From Candidatus Woesearchaeota archaeon (GTDB lineage: Archaea > Nanobdellota > Nanobdellia > Woesearchaeales > GW2011-AR4): a stretch of 64,000 bases of DNA. The translations under genes were made by a program, and so were the position numbers. Positions 52,644-60,521 of this stretch are shown here, piece after piece (the first letter of the stretch is position 1; each line of letters begins with the position of its first letter). The notes below the pieces were generated by a model. That model had not been told where the DNA came from. It searched no databases and saw only the letters and a program-made list of their open reading frames with translations. The stretch is from positions 133,256-197,255 of the forward strand of contig JACPMR010000015.1 of assembly GCA_016185945.1 (NCBI GenBank), read 5' to 3'.

Positions 52644-52769
52644 TTTAATGCTTATTTGACTCAATTTATTTATTTTTTGTGGAGATTTGTTTTTAAATAA
52701 TTACTATTTAAGAATGCTAACAAAAGTTTTAATAAATACTGCTTTGTATATTCAACAGGGTGCGTTTAA

Positions 52770-53432
52770 GTGGGATTTTTGAAGTTCTTAAAGAGGGAGA
52801 AGAAGGAAAGCTTAGATGAGCTAGATTTGCCTCCTGCGCCTCCGCCATTGGAGGGTTTTGAAGAGAATCTGCCAGAGCTTCCTGAATTGCCAGAGCTTGA
52901 AAGAGAAAAAATTTCTGCACCCCAAGAAGAGATGCCGAGATTTGAAGCAGAAGAGGAAAAGTTTCCTGATTTAGAGATGCCTAAATTCGATTTTCCAGAG
53001 CTGAAAATGGAAAATGGGGAGTTTGAGCTGCCTCCTTTGGAGCCGGAGACAGAGCAAATTTCGCCTGAATTGCCTGCACGCACAGCAATACCAGAGCCAA
53101 AATTCACAATACCCGAGCCAGCTACTCAAACTGAAGCGCCTAAAATGGAAGCTGAGCCAAGTTTGCCGACAGCGAGAGGGCTTTTCAGAGAGGAGAAAAG
53201 ACCTATGGGAAAAACTCCAAAGACAATCTATGTGAGGGTCGACAGGTTTAAGGCAACTTTGGGAAATATAAATATTGTCAGAAGCGACTTGAGGAAGTCA
53301 GAAGAGGCATTGGCAAAGCTGGAGAACTTGAAAGTTTCAAAGGACAAGGCATTTGAAAAGACAAAATCTTCGCTAGAGGATTTGCAGAGAAAGCTAATTT
53401 TCATTGACAAAACTTTATTCAAAGGTGATTAG
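52770..53432 (+). CDS. Trio protein 1: Pro/Glu-rich protein with C-terminal helical domain
   Basis: 220 residues from GTG 52770 (GGGTG just upstream). MGFLKFLKREK then LDLPPAPPPLEGF recalls the start of the 28273 protein. Residues about 35-145 are Pro/Glu/Phe-rich repeats (LPELPELPELE, FPDLEMPKFDFPEL), probably disordered. Residues about 150-220 form a helical domain TIYVRVDRFKATLGNINIVR ending FIDKTLFKG. That domain recurs in the next two genes. First of a three-gene operon; the next ATG is 2 nt after this stop. Function unknown; a cytoplasmic scaffold is plausible. Confidence 0.72.
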   Translation: MGFLKFLKREKKESLDELDLPPAPPPLEGFEENLPELPELPELEREKISAPQEEMPRFEAEEEKFPDLEMPKFDFPELKMENGEFELPPLEPETEQISPELPARTAIPEPKFTIPEPATQTEAPKMEAEPSLPTARGLFREEKRPMGKTPKTIYVRVDRFKATLGNINIVRSDLRKSEEALAKLENLKVSKDKAFEKTKSSLEDLQRKLIFIDKTLFKGD

Positions 53433-53433
53433 A

Positions 53434-53676
53434 ATGAGAGAGCAAAGGACCGGCGCGCCTGTTTTTGTAAAGGTGGACGAGTACAAGGAGATTTTGGATG
53501 TGCTGGACATGGTTAAGTCAAAGGTTAGGGAGATTAAGGACACATTGAGCAGCATAAATTCTTTGCGGAATGAAGAGGATGCAGAGCTGCAGGCATGGAA
53601 CACCGCAATAAGCGAGATTGAGAAAAAGATTGAGAGCATAGACCAAGTAATGTTCGAACCAGAGCAGGCATGGTAA
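53434..53676 (+). CDS. Trio protein 2: small helical protein
   Basis: 80 residues from ATG 53434, with AAGGTGATT as Shine-Dalgarno; an earlier TTG (53404) overlaps trio protein 1 more and is rejected. PVFVKVDEYKEILDVLDMVKSKVREIKDTL, then a central helix and EIEKKIESIDQVMFEPE. It aligns with the C-terminal domain of trio protein 1 (V-x-VD-x-x-x at the start, ID-x-x-LF/MF at the end), so the genes are paralogous. Overlaps trio protein 3 by 7 nt. Confidence 0.75.
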   Translation: MREQRTGAPVFVKVDEYKEILDVLDMVKSKVREIKDTLSSINSLRNEEDAELQAWNTAISEIEKKIESIDQVMFEPEQAW

Positions 53677-54077
53677 AGAAAAAGAGCCAAAGCGAAGAGC
53701 TGTTTTTCGTGCAGGTTAGGGAGCCGACTGAAGCAAGAAGGTATATTCTTGAAACCCTGAAGGAGATAGTCGAGTTGCTGCACAGATTCGAGAAATTCAG
53801 GCATTTAAGGCATGAAAAGATTAGCAAGATAAACCATATGCGAGTTTTGATTAAGCAGGCAAACAAGATGCTTGGAGACTTAAGGGCAAAGTTGCCCCAG
53901 ACGAACTTAAGGGCAAGCGCAGTCAGGGAAGCTCCACAGCGTAAAGTTGCTGAGAAAAAGCAAAAAGCCAAGATAGAGAAAAAGCAGGAGAAACCGCAGA
54001 AAAGAGAGATGACAGAGCTTGAAAAGCTTGAGGCAGAGCTCAGCTCGATAGAAGTCAAGTTGAAAAGTTTGACTTGA
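53670..54077 (+). CDS. Trio protein 3: helical protein with basic tail
   Basis: 135 residues. ELFFVQVREPTEARRYILETLKEIVELLHRFEKF and INHMRVLIKQANKMLGDLRAKLP repeat the layout of trio proteins 1 and 2 (V-x-V strand, long helix, second helix ending with a hydrophobic cap). The C-terminal 55 residues are Lys/Glu/Gln-rich and could form a coiled coil (ELEKLEAELSSIEVKLKSL). The 7-nt overlap with trio 2 implies coupled translation and perhaps a hetero-oligomer, which is inference. Confidence 0.75.
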   Translation: MVKKKSQSEELFFVQVREPTEARRYILETLKEIVELLHRFEKFRHLRHEKISKINHMRVLIKQANKMLGDLRAKLPQTNLRASAVREAPQRKVAEKKQKAKIEKKQEKPQKREMTELEKLEAELSSIEVKLKSLT

Positions 54078-54132
54078 AAGATTTTTGATTTCTGAGATAA
54101 TTTAATTTATCAATCAATAACATTAGAAAATA

Positions 54133-54308
54133 AATTCAATCACGTCGCTTCCCAGCATCTGCTAAGGTGATGTGGGAGCCCAGCTCAGGAAAGTATCGCT
54201 GGCAGTACCAATAGATTTGCGCGGAGGGGGAGCACGAAGTAATGCTACCTACACAGCAGAATGCCGACGCGCCAAGATATTGTCGTGCGAAGCACGACGG
54301 ATTGAAAT
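54133..54308 (-). repeat. Modular intergenic element, copy 7 (GC-rich left arm)
   Basis: Ends ATTCAATCACGTCG and CGACGGATTGAAAT. On the minus strand the right arm is CTGAGCTGGGCTCCCA...TGGGAAGCGACGTGATTGAA, shared with copies 2 and 3; the left arm has GTCGTGC-TTC-GCACGAC and a GC-rich stretch related to copy 2. It lies between the trio operon and the tRNA gene. Confidence 0.88.
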
Positions 54309-54424
54309 AATAAGTTAATATCAAAATTTTTGCCGCAGGCTGATTGAATTTATTTTTTGAGTATCTTTTTATTCAACCTTATTTTCAGTAACGTTTTTAA
54401 ATCTAAATTCAATCCTAAGTTAAT

Positions 54425-54603
54425 GCGGGGATGCCGGAGCGGCCAAATCTCAAAAAGAGAGGCTTAACGGGATAGTGTTTCGGCATTAAGGTGCTAAAAC
54501 ATCCAAACTCAAGTTTGAAGTAACGAGGCTTAAAGGCTGATGAAGTACTTACGAGCCATCTATTGGCTTAGTGCCTTCGCAGGTTCGAATCCTGCTCCCC
54601 GCA
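54425..54603 (+). tRNA. Class II tRNA, probably tRNA-Leu, interrupted by extra sequence
   Basis: Acceptor stem GCGGGGA (54425-54431) pairs with TCCCCGC (54596-54602), discriminator A 54603, no encoded CCA. T-arm 54579-54595 (GCAGG-TTCGAAT-CCTGC). A long variable arm GGC-TTAGT-GCC (54565-54575) marks Leu or Ser; the D-loop GAGCGGCCAAA resembles archaeal tRNA-Leu. D-stem CCG (54434-54436) could pair with CGG (54468-54470), and ATAG (54472-54475) with CTAT (54560-54563) as anticodon stem. That leaves about 20 nt in the D-loop and about 80 nt in the anticodon loop, so introns are likely. The anticodon cannot be fixed by eye. Confidence 0.75.
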
Positions 54604-54622
54604 TTTATTATTTATATTTAAA

Positions 54623-54775
54623 ATGACAACGCCTAAACAATTTTTTGATATAGGTTTTTCTTTTATTAGAGAATTACCAAAAATAATTATTATAGTGATA
54701 TTAGGGATAATTATTACTCTGGCAGTTTATTTCTTATTAAAACACTTTAGTAATAACCGACCTTCACAACGCTAA
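54623..54775 (+). CDS. 50-residue single-TM protein
   Basis: ATG 54623 lies 19 nt after the tRNA, so the tRNA transcript could carry it. MTTPKQFFDIGFSFIRELPK is followed by a TM helix (about 20-38, IIIIVILGIIITLAVYFLL) and a short basic tail. Positive residues on both sides leave orientation open. No family known. It ends 42 nt before the RNase J gene. Confidence 0.6.
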   Translation: MTTPKQFFDIGFSFIRELPKIIIIVILGIIITLAVYFLLKHFSNNRPSQR

Positions 54776-54817
54776 TTTACAAACTTTTTTAAATCAACTT
54801 CTTTTTTCTGAAAAATA

Positions 54818-56146
54818 ATGGTTGAAATCTGCACTATTGGCGGCTACAATGAAGTAGGGAAAAACTCTACTGCAATAAAGATTAATGACGAAGCTTATGT
54901 TCTTGATTTGGGGATTCACCTTGAGAATTACATCAAATACACAGAAGACGAGGACCTAGTTGCCGCCAACCCCGAAGAGTTAATGCAGGCAGGAGCTGTT
55001 CCCGATGTTTCTGCAATCGACACCTGGAAATCAAAAGTCAAGATGATTCTGCCTACGCATGCGCATTTGGACCATGTTGGGGCAGTTCCGTACTTAGCAA
55101 ATAATTTCAAAGTTCCAATAATGTGCACGCCGTTTACTTCAGAGGTGCTGAAAGGGATTTTAACAGAGGATAAAATAAAAGTGAACAGCAAGATAAGAAG
55201 TATGTCTGCGAACTCCTTTTTTCAGGCATCAAGCAATGTGAAGATTGAGTTTATACATATGACTCATTCAACTCCGCATACTGTGATGATTGCTTTGCAC
55301 ACAAAAGAAGGCATTATCCTTTATGCAAACGACTTCAAGTTTGACTTGTTTCCGACGCTTGGAAAAAAGCCGAATTTCAAAAGACTGGAAGAGTTGGGAA
55401 AGCAGAAAGTTCTAGCTTTGATTTGCGACTCAACATATGCGGCAGATGCAAGAAAGATGCCTTCAGAGTCAGTTGCAAAGCAGATGCTTAAAGAGGTTAT
55501 GGTTGACATTGAGTCAAGAAACAAGCATGTTGTTGTGACAACATTCTCTTCCCATATTGCAAGATTAAACTCGATTGTTGAGTTCGGCAGGAAGATGAAC
55601 AGGAAAATTGTCTTTATGGGGCGCTCAATGGCAAAGTATGTAAGGGCTGCAGAGGCAACCGGAATTGCAAAATTTACAAACAGGGTTGATGTGTTTAAGT
55701 TCAGCGGACAGATAAAAAGGATACTGAAGAAAATAGCAAAAGACAGAGGCAAATATCTTATGGTTGTCACAGGACATCAGGGCGAGCCAAAATCAACCCT
55801 TGCAAAGATGATGAACGGCGAGCTCAAGTTCAAGTTCTTTCCAGAAGACCATATAATATTTTCATGCAGAACAATTCCAACTCCGACAAACATCGCCAAC
55901 AGGCAAAAGCTTGAATCAGATTTAAGAAGCTTTAACGTAAGGATTTTCAAGGACATACACCAAAGCGGGCATGCTGCAAGGGAAGATTTAAGGGATTTAA
56001 TCAATTTAGTCAAACCAAAGCACATAATTCCAGCACATGGGACAGCAGAAATGACTAATGCATTGGCTGACTTGGCGGTTGATATGGGCTACAAGCTAGG
56101 AGAGAATGTGCATATTATGGGTAATGGGGAAAGGTTAAAGATTTAA
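54818..56146 (+). CDS. rnj: Archaeal RNase J
   Basis: 442 residues. It is a metallo-beta-lactamase/beta-CASP 5'-3' exoribonuclease. THAHLDH (80-86) is the HxHxDH metal motif; HMTHSTPHTV, YANDFKFD and GHQGEP follow, and the beta-CASP domain includes VVTTFSSHIARLNSI and GRSM. The C-terminal HIIPAHGTAEMTNALADLA holds the last metal His. Archaeal RNase J lacks the bacterial C-terminal extension, as here. Possibly in one unit with the downstream PCNA gene. Confidence 0.94.
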   Translation: MVEICTIGGYNEVGKNSTAIKINDEAYVLDLGIHLENYIKYTEDEDLVAANPEELMQAGAVPDVSAIDTWKSKVKMILPTHAHLDHVGAVPYLANNFKVPIMCTPFTSEVLKGILTEDKIKVNSKIRSMSANSFFQASSNVKIEFIHMTHSTPHTVMIALHTKEGIILYANDFKFDLFPTLGKKPNFKRLEELGKQKVLALICDSTYAADARKMPSESVAKQMLKEVMVDIESRNKHVVVTTFSSHIARLNSIVEFGRKMNRKIVFMGRSMAKYVRAAEATGIAKFTNRVDVFKFSGQIKRILKKIAKDRGKYLMVVTGHQGEPKSTLAKMMNGELKFKFFPEDHIIFSCRTIPTPTNIANRQKLESDLRSFNVRIFKDIHQSGHAAREDLRDLINLVKPKHIIPAHGTAEMTNALADLAVDMGYKLGENVHIMGNGERLKI

Positions 56147-56195
56147 AACCAAAAATATTTAAATACGATAAGATAACTTCTTTGTGGGGGTAAAT

Positions 56196-56942
56196 ATGAG
56201 ATTGACTTTGGCCGAGCCTAGCTACTTAAAGGAGAGCATCTCCATTATTTCTGACTTAGTTAATGAAGCAAGATTTAAAATAACTCCCAATGCAATTGAA
56301 ATGGTTGCAATGGACCCTGCAAATGTTGCAATGGTTATTTTCAAGCTTTTAAGCAGTTCTTTTACAGAGTATGATGTAAAAAAAGACACTGAAATTGCTA
56401 TCAACCTTGCCAACCTGAAGCAAGTGCTGAGAAGGGCTTCCCAAAAAGACATGCTAACTATCGAGTTAAGCGAGGACAACAGATTGAGAATAACTTTGAA
56501 AAGCAACACGACAAGAACTTTCAACTTGCCAATTATTGAATTGGAAGAGAAAGAGCAGAAAGTTCCTGACTTGAAGTTTCCAGTAACTATAAAGACATCC
56601 TCAAGCGTTCTTAACGAGGCAATTGCAGATGTGGATGTTGTTGGCGAGTCAGTTGCCTTCATTGCAGAGCCAAATAAATTTACCTTGCAGGCAGAAGGCG
56701 ACTTAAACCAAGCTAAGATTGAGATAAAAGAGGATGAGGCAACAAAGGTAAGCACAAACAGCGACGACAAGGTAAAGGCAAAGTACAGCATTGAATACTT
56801 GAAAAAGATGATAAACGGCTCAAAATTAAGCGAGGATGTTGTTATACAATTCAACAAAGATTACCCCTTAAAGCTGGAGTACAAGACAGTTGACAAAGTA
56901 ATGCTGAGCTTTATACTTGCTCCAAGAGTGGAGAACGATTAG
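56196..56942 (+). CDS. pcn: DNA polymerase sliding clamp PCNA
   Basis: 248 residues from ATG 56196, after GGGGGT; a GTG at 56184 is in frame but less likely. MRLTLAEPSYLKESISIISDLVNEARFKITPNAIEMVAMDPANVAMV is the classic PCNA N-terminus. The centre has LPIIELEEKEQKVPDLKFP, the interdomain loop that binds PIP boxes, and the end is the C-terminal strand LSFILAPRVEND. Homotrimeric ring expected, holding replicative polymerases and FEN1 on DNA. Follows RNase J by 49 nt. Confidence 0.96.
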   Translation: MRLTLAEPSYLKESISIISDLVNEARFKITPNAIEMVAMDPANVAMVIFKLLSSSFTEYDVKKDTEIAINLANLKQVLRRASQKDMLTIELSEDNRLRITLKSNTTRTFNLPIIELEEKEQKVPDLKFPVTIKTSSSVLNEAIADVDVVGESVAFIAEPNKFTLQAEGDLNQAKIEIKEDEATKVSTNSDDKVKAKYSIEYLKKMINGSKLSEDVVIQFNKDYPLKLEYKTVDKVMLSFILAPRVEND

Positions 56943-57040
56943 AGTAAACTCATGCATGACGATTCCATAACTTTTGCCGTTCCTGGAGTGCTTTTGTTTG
57001 CGCAGATCTCTTGCACAATTATGTGTTTATTTACAAATGT

Positions 57041-58549
57041 ATGCAAAAAACTGATGAAGAATTGAAAAAAGAGATACTGAATTTTCTAAAAGAAAATAAA
57101 GGTAGGGTTTTTTATCTTGACGAGCCTCAGAGTGACGAACAGACGAAGCAATTAGATTTCTTAAAAAAGCATTTAAGTGAAATGGTGGCGAGAGGAGAAA
57201 TTATCGCGAAGAATACTGACAGAGGGACAGAATATTCGATACCTGATCCGAATAAAAACAGGTCTCTTAAGATAAACTTAATGATACTTATTCTCGCTAT
57301 CATAGTAAGTTTAATTTTAGGCGAGATTGTGATGAGGATTTATTACGTTAAAAAAAATTGGGTTGTAGGTATTGATGAAGAAGAGAAGTGCAATAGAGAA
57401 ACCTACAGAATATTGATTAATCCCGGCAGTGCCAATAGGTTTAGCCCGCAGCAGCTTATGTTTCACGAATACTGGAATTATTCAAGTGTTCGGCCAGTAG
57501 CTAACTTTAAAGGGAATATCATCTATTACGCGAAAGACGGCAAAAGGGTTTTATTTTACGATGACCCGACTAATTCCCAGCACATGAGGGGTTTTAAGGA
57601 TTACAGCTACATTAAACCGCCCAATACCACAAGGATAGTTGTTTTGGGCGACTCATTTGCTTGGGGTGACGAGTTTCCAGTAAGATTCTCTTTTCCTGCG
57701 GTTTTAGAGCTACTGATTCCATCGTCTGAGGTATTAAATATGGCAATCAGGGGAACAGGAATTGATAATATGTATTTAAGGTGGAAATATGATGCATTAA
57801 ACTACCATCCAGATGTTGTTATTTTCTCCATTTATGTGGGTGATATAGCGAGAGTTAGGCCATGCATATTTAAGCCTAAATTTAAAATAAAAAATGGAAA
57901 ACTGGAAATATCTAATTTGCCTCCGCCCAAGCTTGAAGATATTTTCAAAAATTATAAACCGCCTAAAATAGAAAGCGTCTTATTTAAGCATATGATATAC
58001 AATATCAGGTATGCCGGGGGCATTGAGGAAAAAATGTACGATTATGGATTGGGTATATTAAACCTAATTCTGGATGAAATGAACTCCAAGTCAAAAGAAG
58101 AGAATACTTATTTATTAGTGTTGCTGATACCAGAGGCCAATAATAATCCGATTACGCCTTTAAGAAACAGAGTAATTGAAGAAGTTAAAAACTCCTTAAA
58201 GGAAAAAAATATACCATATGTTGATTCCAGAGGCATTTTTGCCAAGGAATCGTACGACCTTACAGAGGAGAATAATATGCTTTCATTTGACAAAGGGCGT
58301 AAAGTGGGCCACTTTACCCCAAGAGGATATGCTTATATAGCTCAAGGTATAAAGAATAATTTGGAAGAAGCTGGATTAATCAGAAAAATAAAAGATTTTT
58401 ATTTTATTTGGAATCAAAACAACTACAGGCTTTTGGTACAGGACAAGCAAGATAGCTCAAATACTTTTGAGATTATACCCTATGATATAATACCCGATAA
58501 TTTAAATGATTCGGAAGTTCCGCATGTTGAAGTTTGGCGCCAGAAGTAA
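57041..58549 (+). CDS. Membrane-anchored SGNH hydrolase-like protein with N-terminal winged-helix-like domain
   Basis: 502 residues from ATG 57041; the TTG at 57011 is less likely. Residues 1-65 (TDEELKKEILNFLKENKGRVFYLDE, LKKHLSEMVARGEIIAKN) read as a winged-helix-like cytoplasmic domain. TM helix about 78-98. The external domain has VVLGDSFAWGDE, the block I Ser of SGNH esterases, an Asn-containing block (NMAIRGTGIDN) and VGHFTPRGYAYIAQGI with the block V His. It could acylate or deacylate surface glycans; a cytoplasmic DNA-binding-type domain on an external hydrolase is odd. Assigned by motif; substrate unknown. Confidence 0.78.
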   Translation: MQKTDEELKKEILNFLKENKGRVFYLDEPQSDEQTKQLDFLKKHLSEMVARGEIIAKNTDRGTEYSIPDPNKNRSLKINLMILILAIIVSLILGEIVMRIYYVKKNWVVGIDEEEKCNRETYRILINPGSANRFSPQQLMFHEYWNYSSVRPVANFKGNIIYYAKDGKRVLFYDDPTNSQHMRGFKDYSYIKPPNTTRIVVLGDSFAWGDEFPVRFSFPAVLELLIPSSEVLNMAIRGTGIDNMYLRWKYDALNYHPDVVIFSIYVGDIARVRPCIFKPKFKIKNGKLEISNLPPPKLEDIFKNYKPPKIESVLFKHMIYNIRYAGGIEEKMYDYGLGILNLILDEMNSKSKEENTYLLVLLIPEANNNPITPLRNRVIEEVKNSLKEKNIPYVDSRGIFAKESYDLTEENNMLSFDKGRKVGHFTPRGYAYIAQGIKNNLEEAGLIRKIKDFYFIWNQNNYRLLVQDKQDSSNTFEIIPYDIIPDNLNDSEVPHVEVWRQK

Positions 58550-58608
58550 TTTACGTATCTCAATGATGAATCGTTAATTTTATAAATAACTCTTCTAATG
58601 GATTTTGC

Positions 58609-59076
58609 ATGGAGAATAAAGCTTATTCTTATCTGCTTGAGTGGGCGATAAACTTTGTGAAGAACAAGGACATTGTTTCTAAAAAAATCGAAGCCATTGA
58701 GAATGGAAGGAATGGATTTGACTTATATGTTAAATATAAAGACAGAGAGCAGTATTTTTTAATTATTCCTAAAATTGAAGATATTGATTCAATAATACAA
58801 AAAATAAATAATGAAAATTATTTCAGCATTGTAACCCTAAATTCAAAGGAAAATTTTGAGGTTATATTAAAAAATTGGGGTAAGTTAATTGGTTTTAAAT
58901 TCCTAAATATAATTTTTGTCAACCCATTTTCAGAGCTTGATAAGAAATGGATAATCTTTCCACATACCCATCATAAGATATGTGATGAATCGGCTTTGGA
59001 AACCGGATTGAAGTCAATGTTTGGGATGGTTGAGCCGATTGAAGAAGAGCAGTTGGCTGCAAAAATCACAAGCTAA
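58609..59076 (+). CDS. Conserved-looking hypothetical protein
   Basis: 155 residues. MENKAYSYLLEWAINFVKNKDIVSKKI, then DLYVKYKDREQYFLIIPKIEDID, FSIVTLNSKENFEVILKNWGKLIGFKFLNIIFVNPFSELDKKWIIFPHTHHKICDESAL and GLKSMFG. The alpha/beta pattern with a basic and aromatic core recalls restriction-endonuclease-like folds, but no PD-(D/E)xK motif is clear. I recall related proteins in DPANN genomes, without a known function. The stop overlaps that of the convergent lipid kinase by 11 nt. Confidence 0.7.
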   Translation: MENKAYSYLLEWAINFVKNKDIVSKKIEAIENGRNGFDLYVKYKDREQYFLIIPKIEDIDSIIQKINNENYFSIVTLNSKENFEVILKNWGKLIGFKFLNIIFVNPFSELDKKWIIFPHTHHKICDESALETGLKSMFGMVEPIEEEQLAAKITS

Positions 59077-59647
59077 ACAATATCGCTTGTCCAACAAATC
59101 CAGAGAATAGCGGGATTAACAAATTGTCATCAAGCTCATCAACAATGGTTTCCACAATTGTTGCGACAGAAGCCATACCCAATATAACATATATGTTGTC
59201 TAGCACAAAAAATCCGACAATTAAGTTTGTGCCTAATTCTGCAAGAAATCCTGCCCATGTCTTATTTCTATATATGAGGGTTGTGCCGTATCTTTTGCCA
59301 ATTACTGCAGCCACCATATCCCCGAAAGTCGTCATTAGCAATGCTGCTAATGCAATTTTATTATCGAATACGGCAAACGAGATGATTGTAGCTGAAAGAA
59401 AATAAACGACCCCATACATCCTATACTGCTCCTTGGGTCTTATAAAATGCGAGAAAAAGGGTATTTTCAAGTTCAGCTCAAGCCGCAAGTATTCCAAAAT
59501 CAAAAACCCTATCAATAAAGCCACCAGAAACAGCAGGGCAATTTGCTTGCCCATGCTTTGATGGATGAAAAAATAAGCTACCAGAACCAGAAGAATTGTT
59601 ATGTGTATTATCTTCCTGCCAACCTCCTGCACTAAATTCAAAGTCAT
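59066..59647 (-). CDS. Dolichol kinase-like / CTP-dependent lipid kinase, paralogue 2
   Basis: 193 residues, about seven hydrophobic helices. EVGRKIIHITILLV at the start, TTFGDMVAAVIGKRYGTTLIYRNKTWAGFLAELGTNLIVG in the middle (GD, GK, K-T/S with the usual EG replaced by AGFLAE) and ELDDNLLIPLFSG at the end. It shares this plan with the paralogue at 41340 but little sequence outside the motifs. A lipid-alcohol kinase role is inferred from family. Confidence 0.78.
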   Translation of the reverse strand: MTLNLVQEVGRKIIHITILLVLVAYFFIHQSMGKQIALLFLVALLIGFLILEYLRLELNLKIPFFSHFIRPKEQYRMYGVVYFLSATIISFAVFDNKIALAALLMTTFGDMVAAVIGKRYGTTLIYRNKTWAGFLAELGTNLIVGFFVLDNIYVILGMASVATIVETIVDELDDNLLIPLFSGFVGQAILFSL

Positions 59648-59755
59648 AATACAAACTTTTGCTGATAAGTATAAATAAGTTTCTAAAGTATATACTCATT
59701 TCATTTAATATTATTTAGGATAAAATTAAATAGTAAACAGTATATCCAAACAAAC

Positions 59756-59902
59756 ATGCCCCATATAAAACGAGGATGGCACAACCCCTCAAAATATATT
59801 GAACAGACTACAGAAGGAAAATGCCCTTTTTGCCATAAGCATGTAAAATCCTTAAAAGACCATGTGCATGACAAACACAGATTAGAGAAGATAAAGAAAT
59901 AA
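59756..59902 (+). CDS. 48-residue C2H2 zinc-finger protein
   Basis: ATG 59756 opens a frame reading KCPFCHKHVKSLKDHVHDKH, a C2H2 finger with C-x2-C-x9-H-x4-H spacing near residues 23-41. MPHIKRGWHNPSKY forms a basic N-terminus. Single C2H2 fingers of this size are common in archaea and may bind DNA, RNA or protein. The spacing to the upstream leftward kinase gene is about 108 bp. Confidence 0.7.
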   Translation: MPHIKRGWHNPSKYIEQTTEGKCPFCHKHVKSLKDHVHDKHRLEKIKK

Positions 59903-59911
59903 ATTTTAGAA

Positions 59912-60136
59912 TTACCTTTTGCTTCTGGCTTTTCTCTCCGAGACAAATCTTTGTGGCGGCCTTCTGTAGTTTCGCCAGAACTCCCCTATATGCTGTTCAT
60001 CCGTCCTTCTCTCCTTGATCTGCTCTTCTGTCAGGTCTGGAGGGGCTATGGCCGTCATCGTGGGCTTTTCTTTCCTGAACTTCATGTATCTCTCTTTCTT
60101 GGCGCTTATTTTTTTAGGCTTGTCTTTTCTTCCCAT
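59912..60136 (-). CDS. Small basic protein, unknown function
   Basis: 74 residues, very basic (MGRKDKPKKISAKKERYMKF and VSERKARSKR at the end), with a conserved-looking centre MTAIAPPDLTEEQIKERRTDEQHIGEFWRNYRRPPQRF. No membrane segment, so probably cytoplasmic and nucleic-acid or ribosome associated. The opposite strand is open too, but its translation is unlike a protein. Convergent with the zinc-finger gene at 59756. Family not recognised. Confidence 0.6.
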   Translation of the reverse strand: MGRKDKPKKISAKKERYMKFRKEKPTMTAIAPPDLTEEQIKERRTDEQHIGEFWRNYRRPPQRFVSERKARSKR

Positions 60137-60202
60137 AGGGCATTGAAATCAAACTATGTTTATAAATGCTCGCAATGAAAGTATGGCTATCGCTCATCTG
60201 CC

Positions 60203-60369
60203 CTATAATTTGTCAAAATCTATCAAATACTCTTTTTGTGCCATGGATATTTTATCGACGGGCAATCCTCTTTGATATACAAATGTTTTAAAATTCATCA
60301 TACCAAAGGGTATTTCTTGCAATTGTCCTTTTCCATATTGACCTTCGGGATATACACCAAAACTATAAC
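60203..60369 (-). pseudogene. Protein-like remnant downstream of tRNA-Gly
   Basis: On the minus strand the frame is open from the tRNA 3' end to a stop at 60203-60205 and reads FGVYPEGQYGKGQLQEIPF, MMNFKTFVYQRGLPVDKISMAQ and a final KEYLIDFDKL. It looks like real coding sequence but has no start near its 5' end (first ATG 60301), so it is probably the tail of a gene cut by recombination at the tRNA, or a very short gene. Family not recognised. Confidence 0.35.
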
Positions 60370-60441
60370 TACGGCTGCCGGGATTTGAACCCGGGTCTCA
60401 AGCTTGGGAAGCTCGAATGTTAACCACTGCACCACAGCCGT
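60370..60441 (-). tRNA. tRNA-Gly (anticodon CCC)
   Basis: 72 nt, leftward. Acceptor ACGGCTG pairs with CAGCCGT, discriminator A, no encoded CCA. D-stem GTG/CAT, anticodon stem CGAGC/GCTTG, loop TTCCCAA giving CCC, T-arm CCGGG-TTCAAAT-CCCGG. All stems form; the A1-T72 pair is uncommon for Gly. No intron. Confidence 0.92.
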
Positions 60442-60521
60442 ATAAAACAAATAATCAAAACATAATATTTAAATATTTACATCATAAGAAAATTTTTGAT
60501 TTAAAAACAAAAGGTGAGAGC

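Noticed and set aside
54136-54324. 62-residue leftward open frame
   Set aside because: It is wholly inside modular element copy 7; the frame is a by-product of the repeat.
59951-60178. 75-residue rightward frame opposite the small basic protein
   Set aside because: Cys/Leu/Arg-rich translation without a start signal; the leftward frame reads as a genuine basic protein.
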